From Tigriopus japonicus (Eukaryota > Arthropoda > Copepoda > Harpacticoida > Harpacticidae), in NCBI GenBank assembly GCA_010645155.1, contig CM021314.1, positions 3,280,499-3,344,498 on the forward strand: DNA of 64,000 nucleotides. Reading direction: 5' to 3'. Below, one piece after another: positions 48,101 to 56,800 of the stretch. Position 1 is the stretch's first letter. Each line of letters opens with the position of its first letter. The notes beneath the pieces were generated by a model. That model saw only the letters and a program-made list of their open reading frames with translations, did no database searches and was not told where the DNA came from. A program made the translations under genes and the position numbers.

Positions 48101-48489
48101 TCAGACTAGTTCCGGAATTGGTAAAATCTTACCTGAGAGGTTGGGAACAGTTTACATAGAACTTCGCCAAACATCCACTCATGCATGAACGAATGGATGG
48201 GCGTGAAGGGGACAGCAAAGACACACATCAGCACATCCGACAAGGCCATGTTCACGATGAAGATGTTGGTGGGCGAGTGCATTACTTTGTTCTTGGCCAC
48301 CACGAGGATCACTAACATGTTTCCGAAGAACCCGATGACGAATATGATCAAGTAGAACATGATGATCACCACTCGGATCCACGTTTCGTTGATGAGCTTT
48401 TGCTCCGGACATGGAACCGATTGGTTATCATTGACCATTTCGTGGCTAGACACGTCATAGTAGGTGTCCAATTCTAGTTCCGACTCCAT
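26592..48489 (-). CDS. Short neuropeptide F / NPY-like receptor, class A GPCR (3 coding exons, 405 aa)
   Basis: Join of 48489-48133, 36184-35877 and 27144-26592: 1218 nt, 405 codons plus TGA. Both introns are GT-AG and the frame is kept through both. Seen: two N-glycosylation sequons in the N-terminus (N22, N34); TM1 with G56-N57; TM2 N80..D85; cysteines C112 and C189 for the extracellular disulfide; D136-R137-Y138 ending TM3; TM5 P213; a basic third loop (about 244-258); TM6 C270-W271-x-P273; TM7 N312-P313-x-x-Y316; C338 as a possible palmitoylation site; an acidic tail ending D-R-V. Known: the TM2-TM3, second extracellular loop and TM6-TM7 wording resembles arthropod sNPF receptors more than NPF receptors, which would imply a Gi/o- or Gq-coupled receptor for an RLRF-amide peptide at the plasma membrane. 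Inferred: orthology, which needs a tree. Odd: the usual TM4 tryptophan is N162, and the introns are large and transposon-filled. Confidence 0.9.
27945..28015. mobile_element. Fragment of the CGGCAACC hAT-type MITE family
   Basis: Begins 'CAAGAGTCGGCAACC', the same end as the element at 35019, and includes 'CACATGTGGGCC' as at 13870. The other end and the target duplication were not found. Confidence 0.55.
29690..29880 (-). repeat. tRNA-derived SINE-like repeat
   Basis: On the minus strand, 29880-29818 has an A box (GTGGTGTAGTGAATAGCG) and a B box (GGTTCGATTCTCC) at normal tRNA spacing, followed by about 130 bp of non-tRNA body to roughly 29690. The stems are imperfect, so a SINE is more likely than a tRNA gene. 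Confidence 0.6.
30233..31546. mobile_element. hAT-type element with TTTTTTGCCCT arrays, carrying a LINE tail
   Basis: 1314 bp inside receptor intron 2. Ends TAGAGCCCGGGAAAAAAT and, read inward from the right, TAGAGGCCGGGAAAAAAT. A perfect 8-bp duplication ATCATTAG lies at 30225-30232 and 31547-31554. The right flank repeats TTTTTTGCCCT (31425-31500); the left repeats ACATTTTTTG (30255-30365). A non-LTR 3' fragment sits inside (30643-31032). Confidence 0.88.
30643..31032 (+). pseudogene. 3' fragment of a second non-LTR retrotransposon
   Basis: 114-codon ORF end (30643-30987) whose last part has C-x2-C-x7-H-x4-C ('CLICGDLAHPYHTLYFC'), the zinc-finger-like motif found at the C-terminus of many non-LTR ORF2 proteins. 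It is followed by AATAAA-like sequence and a (TAA)n tail at 31013-31028. It differs from the family of copies A-C. It lies inside the hAT-type element. Confidence 0.6.
31555..34130 (-). other. Receptor intron 2, middle part
   Basis: No transposon ends resolved. The only notable ORF is the Cys-rich plus-strand one at 33543-33815, listed separately. Confidence 0.4.
33543..33815 (+). CDS. Unrecognised ORF, secreted-like, Cys-rich (doubtful)
   Basis: 90 codons from an internal ATG of a longer ORF that opens at 33411. The first 17 residues look like a signal peptide (basic start, hydrophobic core, Ser-Ala end). Eight cysteines follow in about 70 residues. A second hydrophobic stretch around residues 57-70 argues against a simple secreted peptide. 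It lies antisense inside receptor intron 2, has no splice signals I trust and no family I recognise, and the antisense strand is also open. I think chance is more likely than a gene. Confidence 0.15.
   Translation: MAKLFVSIVFWAFSLSADYLCFPIPPGFQCSKGRAKYLHDCPCLKGLQVNPLSVCLSALVAVFSSCLGHQPVSLFCVQLDKSFCKLRSSN
34133..34181 (+). repeat. Dispersed 48-bp block shared with 14241-14289
   Basis: Reads CTCGGCTAACAATTTGT...GGACAATTTTCAGGCCCCAGCTGACCTTTGGT, with about four differences from the other copy. Probably part of a SINE-like repeat whose other parts are not seen here. Confidence 0.65.
35019..35158. mobile_element. hAT-type MITE, CGGCAACC family
   Basis: 140 bp in receptor intron 2. Left end CAAGAGTCGGCAACC, right end GGTTGTCTACCCCTG. 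A perfect 8-bp duplication CTTTAAAC lies at 35011-35018 and 35159-35166. It shares 'GACGTTGGTNGG' and 'GCGATCAAAG' type blocks with 13730-13907. Confidence 0.9.
35877..36184 (-). CDS. Receptor coding exon 2 (TM3 to TM5)
   Basis: Codes residues 120-221 plus two bases of codon 222. Acceptor TTCCAG|GG at 36185/36184; donor AG|GTGAGG at 35877/35876, phase 2. It holds TM3 with DRY (136-138), TM4, the second extracellular loop with C189, and TM5 with P213. In the aligned TM4 segment the almost invariant Trp of class A receptors is Asn (N162), while the Pro-Tyr at the TM4 end (171-172) is kept. Confidence 0.92.
36842..37263. mobile_element. hAT-type element with GCATTTTT arrays, carrying a SINE-like insert
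   Basis: 422 bp in receptor intron 1. Left end TAGAGCCGTAAAAAAT; right end read inward TAGACCCTAAAACAAT. Flanks ACCATCAT (36834-36841) and ATCATCAT (37264-37271) match at 7 of 8 bases. TTTGCATTTTT motifs recur near both ends (36878-36905; 37122-37165). The tRNA-like module 36970-37037 is inside. Confidence 0.78.
36970..37100 (+). repeat. tRNA-derived SINE-like repeat inside a hAT-type element
   Basis: A box GGTAGCGCAGTTGGTTAACGC at 36973-36993 and B box GGGTTCGGTCCC at about 37019-37030, with a CCGAG/CTCGG stem between, then a non-tRNA body containing 'CTGACTCAGG'. Not a functional tRNA fold. Confidence 0.65.
37272..39519 (-). other. Receptor intron 1, part
   Basis: No repeat ends or coding signal resolved. 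Confidence 0.4.
39528..39854. mobile_element. hAT-type MITE with TTTCGG arrays
   Basis: 327 bp in receptor intron 1. Ends TAGTGATAGACCGAAAG and, read inward from the right, TAGTGATGGACCGAAAG. Flanks GTCGGAAC (39520-39527) and GTTGAAAC (39855-39862) match at 6 of 8 bases. TTTCGG-type motifs are dense near both ends. A partial relative (GCCGAAACCGAAAG) is at about 30165-30205. Confidence 0.82.
39863..48132 (-). other. Receptor intron 1, distal part
   Basis: 8.3 kb with no gene recognised on either strand. Visible are a polypyrimidine tract at about 45046-45113 and the 'CTTTCRTGTCAGGGTGTA' block in opposite orientations near 40785 and 41353. Confidence 0.4.
45046..45113 (+). repeat. Polypyrimidine (CT-rich) tract
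   Basis: Nearly uninterrupted C/T for about 65 bases. It is far from either receptor splice site and on the strand opposite to receptor transcription. Confidence 0.8.
48133..48489 (-). CDS. Receptor coding exon 1 (N-terminus to first extracellular loop)
   Basis: Codes residues 1-119: extracellular N-terminus, TM1, TM2 and the first extracellular loop with its conserved Trp (W105) and C112. The start is well fixed. An in-frame TAA lies nine codons upstream (about 48514-48516), and a strong splice acceptor (pyrimidine tract then CAG) ends at 48544, so about 54 nt of 5' untranslated sequence share this exon. The donor is CAG|GTAAG at 48133/48132, phase 0. Confidence 0.92.
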
Positions 48490-48543
48490 TTCCCTTTTGG
48501 GCCTTGAACGTGGGCTCTTTTGTTAGCGAGGAGAAGATTGCGT
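48490..48543 (-). other. 5' untranslated part of receptor exon 1
   Basis: The sequence between a well-formed splice acceptor (CTTCTCTTCCCAACAG on the minus strand, ending 48544) and the receptor ATG has an in-frame TAA and no upstream ATG in that frame. The acceptor implies at least one untranslated exon further right, beyond 48544. Confidence 0.55.
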
Positions 48544-50241
48544 CTGTTGGGAAGAGAAGAAAATGGATCTCATTAGTGATGGCATTATTTCACTCAAGTC
48601 CATTTTAATGACGCACACGAGATTGTGGTTGCCCGTGCTGATGTTGTTGAACATGAAGTTTCTTTAAACTTGGACTTGACCATTATAATAAAAATGCAAA
48701 TATTAAACAGGTGATTTTAGATTTCTTTCTAAAGACAAACGGATGAAACATGCTTATATGGGGACCCATATCTCGATACACTACCTCGAAGTACTGACAA
48801 GAGTCTAAAACCTGTCTCATTGTGACCTGATGAAAGGGTTATGAAGTAGAATACATACAACAAAAACAATATCAATACGCATAAGGTGCGTTGTTAAACC
48901 CACCAAGGAATACCATAGTACATAATTTGCATTTTTATCATAATCTAAAGGCAGCTTTTTGTATTAGGTGCATTAACATGTATTTTTTGTTGAGAACGTA
49001 AACTTATCATGTGACTCGAGAAGAGTTATTTGTACATTCAGCATTCATCTAAACATTTAAATGTACCAAATAATTCTTCTTCTGCCTAAACTGCAACGCA
49101 GAATAATTCCGAGACCACTTTCAACAGCTTCGAGAACTGATGCTATGAGAGCTGAATGTGGTTAATATGTGTTAATTGTTTTTGACAATCTACTTTTGAT
49201 GCCATCCAGTATACAAGAGAACGTATACTCCTTTTGAAAACTCTTGGGAATTGTCTAACCAAAATTGAAACAGCCTGGTTCTTTGTAAATTTAGGTAAAG
49301 TCATCTTTCAAAGAGTTTTAATCCTCCATGTTTCAAGCTCTTTTTGACGCAGATTAAGTATAATAGCACAAGCTAGTGTTAGGTTGCAATTGAAAGGCTT
49401 GCTTTAATCTGCAAAAGCGAGAGTTAAAGACCGAGAGAGAAAGTGAGTTCAGCTTTTCGGACCAAACTAATTACCTAAATGATGAGGTCTCAAGCTCGCG
49501 GAGGAAAATTCAACAATGAAAAATGTGCGAAAGTCACTCTACATGTGGTGTTTGAAGTTAATCTACCTTGGTTTTAATTCAATTCATTTAAACTGCTCTT
49601 TGACTTCATTGCACCGACTTCTCTATCTAAAACTTGACAAATGTCCAGATTTTTCAGGTTTTCTGATTGTATTTTATATATTGCAATGACTTGGACCGTT
49701 GGGAAATAATTGGGGATAAAAGAACCTAAATAATGTGTTTGAACGGCCATTCTTTGATGGCATGAAAAAAATACTGGATAAACAATGACGTTTTTAAGGT
49801 TGCCTAATCTCAGATTACCTTGTCGTCTCATGGGTGGTAAACAAAAACAGCTTACCGAATTGGATGCGAAGAAACTCTTTTTTCCCACACGCCCAAATGA
49901 CACAGAGCAAAATGTTTTCTCTCTGATTTTCCCCATCAGTTTGAATTTTTAGATCAACAGTGGTTTAAGCCTATTTCAAGTGTAGTTGACACTTTATAGT
50001 CATGGGTTAAGCCGTGGAAATGATAAAGTTAGTTAAACACCCGAAAGGCAATTGGGGTTTCATTCCTTGCGCTTTTTTGTGCCATTTACTCTACTGAGTG
50101 ACAGAAATAGTCCATTGATTAATTACAAAGTAGTCAACCTTTTTGAGCACTGAAGTGCTCTTCTCTTTTGCATACTTTTGATCAAGCAACGTTAAAATGT
50201 GCTCATTCATTTTCCAGGCCTTACGGAAGAAATACCTTGGC

Positions 50242-50277
50242 GAAGGTAATTTTCAACTAATGTTGAAAATTACCTTC
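50242..50277. repeat. Perfect 16-bp hairpin with 4-base loop
   Basis: GAAGGTAATTTTCAAC, loop TAAT, GTTGAAAATTACCTTC. A weaker, longer inverted repeat follows (CACTAATTCAAATGG near 50321; CCATTTGAATTAGTCC near 50432). Could be a foldback element core. Confidence 0.85.
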
Positions 50278-51344
50278 CTCTTTGATCATAGGAGTTGGCA
50301 TAATAGGTCAAATGTTATGTGCACTAATTCAAATGGGTCAAGTATACCACAGTGTAGTATAAATTGCCATTCGCAAGCGTTCAAAAGGCAGCTTTCGCTA
50401 TGAATACTACGTATACTTTGGTTTACTATAGCCATTTGAATTAGTCCACGAGACACTCGAGCTTGTAATGGCCAATGTCAGAGAAACAACTATGAAATTA
50501 ATTTTGAGGTAAGAATGATCTTATGTGGACATTTTTCAACGCATACACAATATGTTCATAAACATATATAACAGGAGTTATATTGATTGAGATCACAAGA
50601 GGTCGCTTCCAAAAACTTACGGCCACTTACTCTAAGCAAGTCTGAATGGGAAATAAAATGACACAGAAGTTTTAACTTTTATAACTCTTAGATAAGGCAC
50701 CATAAACAACATCTGGAGGAACTTTCGTAGCAATTGGTCGAGCAAGATGCCTGTAGATTGGCATTAAAATAGACCCCCCAGATTTGGCGGACCCTGTTGT
50801 ACGAGTTCCACAAATGAATCCTGTGAAAGCGTATTTTTTCGCTTCAGCATCGTTGAAAGCCTCTTGATCATTCAATTCGAATTGAATTTCTAAAAATCTC
50901 ACTCACTTGTTTACCATGCCTTCTTCCCTGTGGATAGATGGAGAGCAAATGCCAAATAAGGCCACCATTTCGACCTTCAGTCAAAAGCAACAAGTGTTCC
51001 GTTGCAGTCTGCACAACATGTCATGTGACAGGGATTGAATCGGACAAATAATGATAAAATATTCACGATAGTGTGCGGTGCCAGTCACTCTACCCCCTGG
51101 GTGTTGTGTAGGTACATCAATTCGTATCAATGCTCTCCTCTCCTTGTACCATGTCTACCGTATATAATATGTAATGTAACCGAGGCTAGGGAAGCACAGG
51201 GAGGCCGAACAAAATAGACCACCTTATGAGGGACAAACAGGATCCGCAGGGATGTCTCATTTGACATGACAGCTTGCAATAGAACAATGTCAAGTGGCAT
51301 CCGCCTTCGGTGTCATTGCTGTTTAACATGGGCCTTGCTTGATG

Positions 51345-51388
51345 GTGCTGTTGTCGTTGTTGTTGGTGGTGGTGGTGCTGCTGCTGCC
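51345..51388 (+). repeat. Imperfect trinucleotide repeat (TTG/TGG/TGC)
   Basis: A run of TTG, TGG and TGC triplets. The minus-strand ORF over it reads Gln/His-rich, which is a by-product of the repeat. Confidence 0.8.
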
Positions 51389-53389
51389 GTAATGTTTTAT
51401 GGCACAACATAACACGCTGCACATGGCTTTCGGCATTCTTGTCACAGGAAGGATTTCAGAGGCTCCAGAGCTTCCAAACCACGGACTACTTACTCTTTCT
51501 CCCTGCCTGGCTTTGTTGGAAACCCAGGAAATAGAGCTCCCTTGAGACGAGAGGGAGCACTTTCTAAAATTTCAAATACGGACGCCTGCTTGTCAAAGTT
51601 GCACAAATGCAAAAGAGTACACTCAATTTTCTCGTTGTATACAACACGTATACACAATTTTTTTCCCTATTTGTCATGCTTAGCCGCTCATCACCAATGA
51701 ATGCTCCTGTTTGAAGTCTTCCGAACTTTGACTTCTGAGTTTACGAAGGTGGAACAAAACATCGAGTTCAGTTCCTCGTTACCTTGATTCTAGGTTCAGT
51801 TTCTGGGCAAGGAACTTTGGGTGTCAAAAATAAGCCATTGACATCCACTCAAGGTTGCACACGTACAATACATATTTTTCTCTTCTCTTGTTTCCTTTGC
51901 AATAACTTCTTCTTGTTTTGCCGCTTCCATATAATGGAACTCGTTCAGGCAGAGAAGAGATATTGCTAGATGGAATGTTTTGTTGTCAATGTTGCCAAGA
52001 GTCTGGCTCGTTTTTCAATTCACATACCTTCTAAAAATCTCCCTGGATTGTGTTGCTGACAGCTTCCTATACAAATCATAATAGCATCAAAGAAGTCCCA
52101 GAGCCATGGGAACGATGTTCTGAAGAACAAGACGAATTGCAAAAGATTTCTCGATATTGCTGAATGACGGACGATTGTCTGTCTTCCTTCGCCATCATTC
52201 TATGAGATGGTCCTTCCGCTTTCATCAGCGGGGCGTTTTGCATTTTTAAACGTCTTGGTGAGGCTCAGTTTTAGGAAAAACATGTGCTCATGTTAGGGTA
52301 CAGAATCTTTATATTGCACTAACGATGCTCATTTCAGGGTTCTTGAAGGGTCTACGTAATGACGTGGTTTTTGGCTTCCTTCAAGTCCTGAAGACTTAGA
52401 GTTCAGACCCAATGAATTGGGTCAAATTTGGCATTCTATTGTATTCTGCTTCCAATCATCCATGTGCTTTACCTCAGGGCATAGCCACACATTCCGATGG
52501 CTGAATGAAAAGAGCGTCGAGGAAGGAAATCCAAGGGATAAAAGCTTCCACCCATTTCAAGCTAATAGGGCCTTTTTGTTTCCTAAGGAGAACCGGTAAA
52601 TAGTCTCATAATACGTGTGGCACTAGTTTCATTCGGCTTCGTGCCAGCCACTGCATTAACTTTGGGGGCAAGATGGGATCGCTAAAAAGTATTTCCCGAC
52701 TACTTAAACTTTCCTTTGCTCAATTCCAAAATTCTGGGAAACAATATTATTTGCAATAGAGCTCTATAGTTCGACGCACATTTTTTATCTTCTCGTTCAT
52801 TTCCAATTTTTGGACTTTTTGCGTTTGGATTTTAAGCACATTTCACACCTTACTGAAAAGTGTTGAACTTCAGTCGGTAGTATAAGTAACTTACAAAAAC
52901 CAAAAAAGTAGTAGACTTTTTTTAATCTCCATCTTAGAAAACCGGTTTATCTTCTGAGATGATCCACACACTTAATTTCAAACGCTTTCATAACATTCAA
53001 TGGGCCTAAGTCTTGTACTATTTCAAAGCCAAAAATTGGCACTCTTGATTCTTGTTCTTATCAAAAAAAGTTTGGCTTTATTTTTGACTAAAAACAATTT
53101 ACCTTGAGTGTTTATCACTTTTTTGTGTCAGAGACAACGCTTCACAAAAATGAAGCCAAAATAACAAACGTTAACAAAATTGACAGTTTTGATGTTAGAG
53201 GGGTGTCAAAAATGCCAGAACCGACCGTTGGAAAAAAGAAGTACTTTTCAATAAACGTTTTTTAACTTCTTTTTCCACTTCTAGTGGCAATGAAAGTCAA
53301 CCTCCATTATTGACAAAGCTCTAGGTCAGTTGTTGAGGTATTGGCAAGCGCAAAACAGCTAACAAAACTTAGTGAACTGTATTTCTTGT

Positions 53390-53510
53390 TTTGATTTTAA
53401 CAGGCTGACCGCACATAAATGCGTTTGAAATTGACCTCGTCTCAATCATAGTCAAGACGAGCTTGATGAAACGGTTTTTTTGAAAGCAGAGAACATGAGT
53501 CCTTAGCTTT
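53390..53510 (+). repeat. Dispersed repeat R1, copy 1
   Basis: Aligns with 61906-62025: shared 'TTTGATTT.AACAGGCTGA', 'ACCTCGTCT' and 'CAAGACGAGCTTGATGAAA'. CTCGTCT (53436-53442) and AGACGAG (53455-53461) form a stem also present in the other copy. Confidence 0.7.
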
Positions 53511-53590
53511 TAAAAGGTGCTTGTACTCATTTCTCCTTGATCAACCCATGGTAGTTGCACATCTGGAAGCATAGAAGAAACATAAAAGAA

Positions 53591-53738
53591 GTATAAAAGA
53601 AGCATATGCGATGGAGCAGAAATGACTATGCTCGTTCAAGTTTCGTTAGAAAAGCAGCGTTTTCAATTGCAGCTTATGTAGCGAAACTTGATCGAGCATG
53701 GTTAATTTTACGCCGTCTCCAATGCTTCTTTTATGCTA
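53591..53738. repeat. Foldback (inverted) repeat
   Basis: Arms 53591-53648 and 53679-53738 are inverse copies with some mismatches ('GTATAAAAGAAGCAT...ATGCTCGTTCAAGTTTCG' against its inverse). The inner motif GAGCAGAAATGACTATGCTCG recurs with changes at about 62884-62904. Confidence 0.7.
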
Positions 53739-53859
53739 CTAGATACTAGAGCTTCTACTATACTTCCAAACAACCTCAACAACCGACCTAATAATATCTC
53801 GGATAATTTTGTAATGGATTCAAAATATTCTCATGGGGTAGTTTGAAAAAATAGTGTCC

Positions 53860-56800
53860 ATGTGCGATTTTACCACCTTAACTACTTTACTAGATGATAT
53901 GTTAACATGTTTAAGGCTTGAATCCCCACCAAGGGGAATCCTTAACATCAATTGTCAAGCTGCTTTTTGTTTAATGATTGCGTTCCTTATGTCTACGAAT
54001 GAGAATAATGCAAAACGGTTCCATTCTTCCCTAAAGGCTGAATTTTAATAGAGAGATGTTCCTGTTCAGTGGCCATAAATAGCAATCTCTATGCATGACG
54101 AGAGGTGGGTGGTGAGCCACAGATTGAGTGGGCAATCCACTCTTATCCTCGAGGATTGAATATTGTGAACTTTATGGAGTCATGAAATGGATTGGTTATT
54201 CCATCTACTTGAGCTAGATTCAGTATTTTGAAAGGAACTTTAGGCAGGCTTATTTTCGAGACAGAAAATCAAAATTTAGAATTTGATCAAAAGTATGCTT
54301 TTCAAGATCTTCCAAGTGGGTCTTCTTCACTCACGGACAAATACCTCATATGAATGCATGGGGTTCTCTTGAGTTATTCTAGAACTACAAAGAAGACGCT
54401 CTTCTTTTTCATCTCGATCCTCTGTGCATGCATAGAGATCAAGATATTTTTGAAATATTCAAGTTGGAAACCTAGACGTAGAAGACTTTGCCTCCCACAA
54501 CACTGAAGCACTGATTAACAGCTGTTTTGGTACGTAAAAAAGCATCGCATTGCATGGCTTGAAGGTGGTGAAAGGCAATTAACTTGACGATCCTCAAGTA
54601 TTGGCTCGAAACACAAGCTGCTTTTTATACATAACCTTTGATCTGTGACTTTATTCAAGCTATGCTTCTTATTAAAGATAACATACCACCTCTGACTGTC
54701 GCAAAACACAGGAAAGAAAAAGTTGTTCAATAGTGGCTGACGTTTAGAAGTTTTTTATGGAAAGAAGATACAATTTCAACCACCAGAACCTTGGTCTGAT
54801 TGGCCTAATGAATTTGAAGAGCAACTTTCGCCTGAACGCCCATTTTTGTATTCTTTGTGATAGATCCTTCTTTGAGCTGTTTTCCAACTATAACTATTCT
54901 TCTTTGATGTTATTCTTCTTAAGAACTACTTGAATATTCATTTGTCCGCTCTTTGAAGAACATCCTGATTACCATCGTTGTATTGGTTGTCAATCTTAGG
55001 TCACTTACTAAAAGAAAATCTTGGAAGAAATAATAAAATATTTCTTTAAACTACGCTTCTCAGAACTTGTTTCGAAACAGACGTACCATGGGTTATTAGA
55101 CAACGAGATTTTTGCATCGACGATTCGTATGAGCCTTTATATTCTGATCCTTTATAAATCCATCAACATCGTCAATTTTCATGGACGATTTTTAGGGACA
55201 AGGTTCATCGGTCGAGCACGATTTTTTTGTGGATTTTCGAGCCTTTTCCTCGTGTTCTTTCAAAACTCATTTGGCAATGTCGGCAATATCCTTTCACTAC
55301 TTCATTGGATCGGGAAACAAGGTCCAAGGTCCAGCTCGTCTGTCGTTCCTATTTTCCAATGAAAGCGGTTCTACTTTCTTTCAAGTGTATTGCTAATTAC
55401 TGGTGGAGGTCTGGAGTGCCTTCCAAGAAATTCCCGATTCCCGCGACCAGAGGATGCTCGCTCAATGATGTACTGCCTAATCCTTGTTTAGAAAGCCCAC
55501 GGGTTTGGCTTTATTGAGTTGGTCAAAGTGCCCCAATTCTTTTCCAGCCACCCATCAATAATTTTTTCATCAATACCAATGGTAAGAAAAATAAACCTTC
55601 GGACGTGTATAGGCTAAAATAACGGTTTCCGTCAAACTTTTCGGGCACTTAAGGCGTTAAAAACGCATGGATAGGTTGGAAAAAATGATTTTATGGGAAA
55701 TCAAGGCATCTGATGTCCACGTAAATTCTAGCTTAAAATCTTACGGTTTCGAAGTGCCTTCGTTAACTGGCTGGAACATTCCGTCTCAATTAAGAATCCT
55801 TTTGCCATTGCCGACAATTCACTGAAAGGTTGAAGAATTCGGCATTGATATTTTAGGCCCTTTGCTTGCGACAAGAACCGATTATTAAAAGCAGTTCAAA
55901 GTTTTCCCGAAATATACGGAACAGGAAATTGAATCATCCATTCCTTTCAAAAGTTTGTCTGATGCGAAGAATTAGAGCCTTTCGTCCGAATCTTGAGTCG
56001 AGAAATTTTCAACAAATCTAGGCAAGCAATTTGAATTTCGGGTCTGCGAAAAGTTGTTCGATACCGCCAAGCTGATGTGATGCCCACATGAAAGGCTTCC
56101 ATCGGTTTCCTCTTTTCGGATGTTCATTCAAATCCAGTTCGAAATATACAACTCTTCGTATTTGGTTCAAGTCCACGGGGTCTAATTGCCTTTATAGTCA
56201 TTCGAGTCCCACTTTAACCAAAGTACGTGCAGAATGTGAAGGTTGTGTGTTATAGATGGCAGACCGTTTTCTGTTTTGGGCGGAAAAGATTTGCCCATGG
56301 GGGATTTCCTGCCTTACGTACATAGTGCTCAATTATTGGAGTTGCTTTCTTTCTTCTTGGGAAGTCAATTGCAAACTTCAAGGCAATATTAAAATTACTC
56401 CAATAATCAAAGAAGTTGGACAAAGAGTCGCTACAAATTGACAATTTTGCGTTTATTTGAAATCCCAAAAAATTTGCCTATCGAGGCAGAATTACAGAAA
56501 AACAGTACTCTCTCCTAGAGTGCTCTAACTTGCAATAGTAGGTAGACAGAGCGAGTTGGTCTAATTTCTTTGGTTTGTGTAAGAGAAGCAACGAGGGTAT
56601 TGTTTGTTTACCAACCTGTCCAATTCTGTTCTATTTTTCTTTGATCAACAAGACGAAGCTAAAGTGTTTTGAGCTCGGTTCAAAATCCCCAGGAACACAT
56701 TTTTGTTTCACTTTGTATTTACGGCTCCTCAACCACTCACTTCTTTCTTCGTGTAACTCTTGTCCATTTACAGTGTAAATAGTCGTTGATCTCCTCAAAT

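Larger units (their letters stand above)
48544..53389. other. Upstream of receptor coding exons, no gene recognised
   Basis: Short ORFs only. If the receptor has an upstream untranslated exon, this is intron. Holds the hairpin at 50242-50277 and the trinucleotide repeat at 51345-51388. Confidence 0.4.

Noticed and set aside
51186..51422. Gln/His-rich minus-strand ORF
   Set aside because: Produced by the trinucleotide repeat. No other coding signal.
55830..55880. Plus-strand sequence with a 'GIDILGPL' reading, recalling retroelement integrase
   Set aside because: No second motif, no open frame and no LTR around it. A match of eight residues is not enough.
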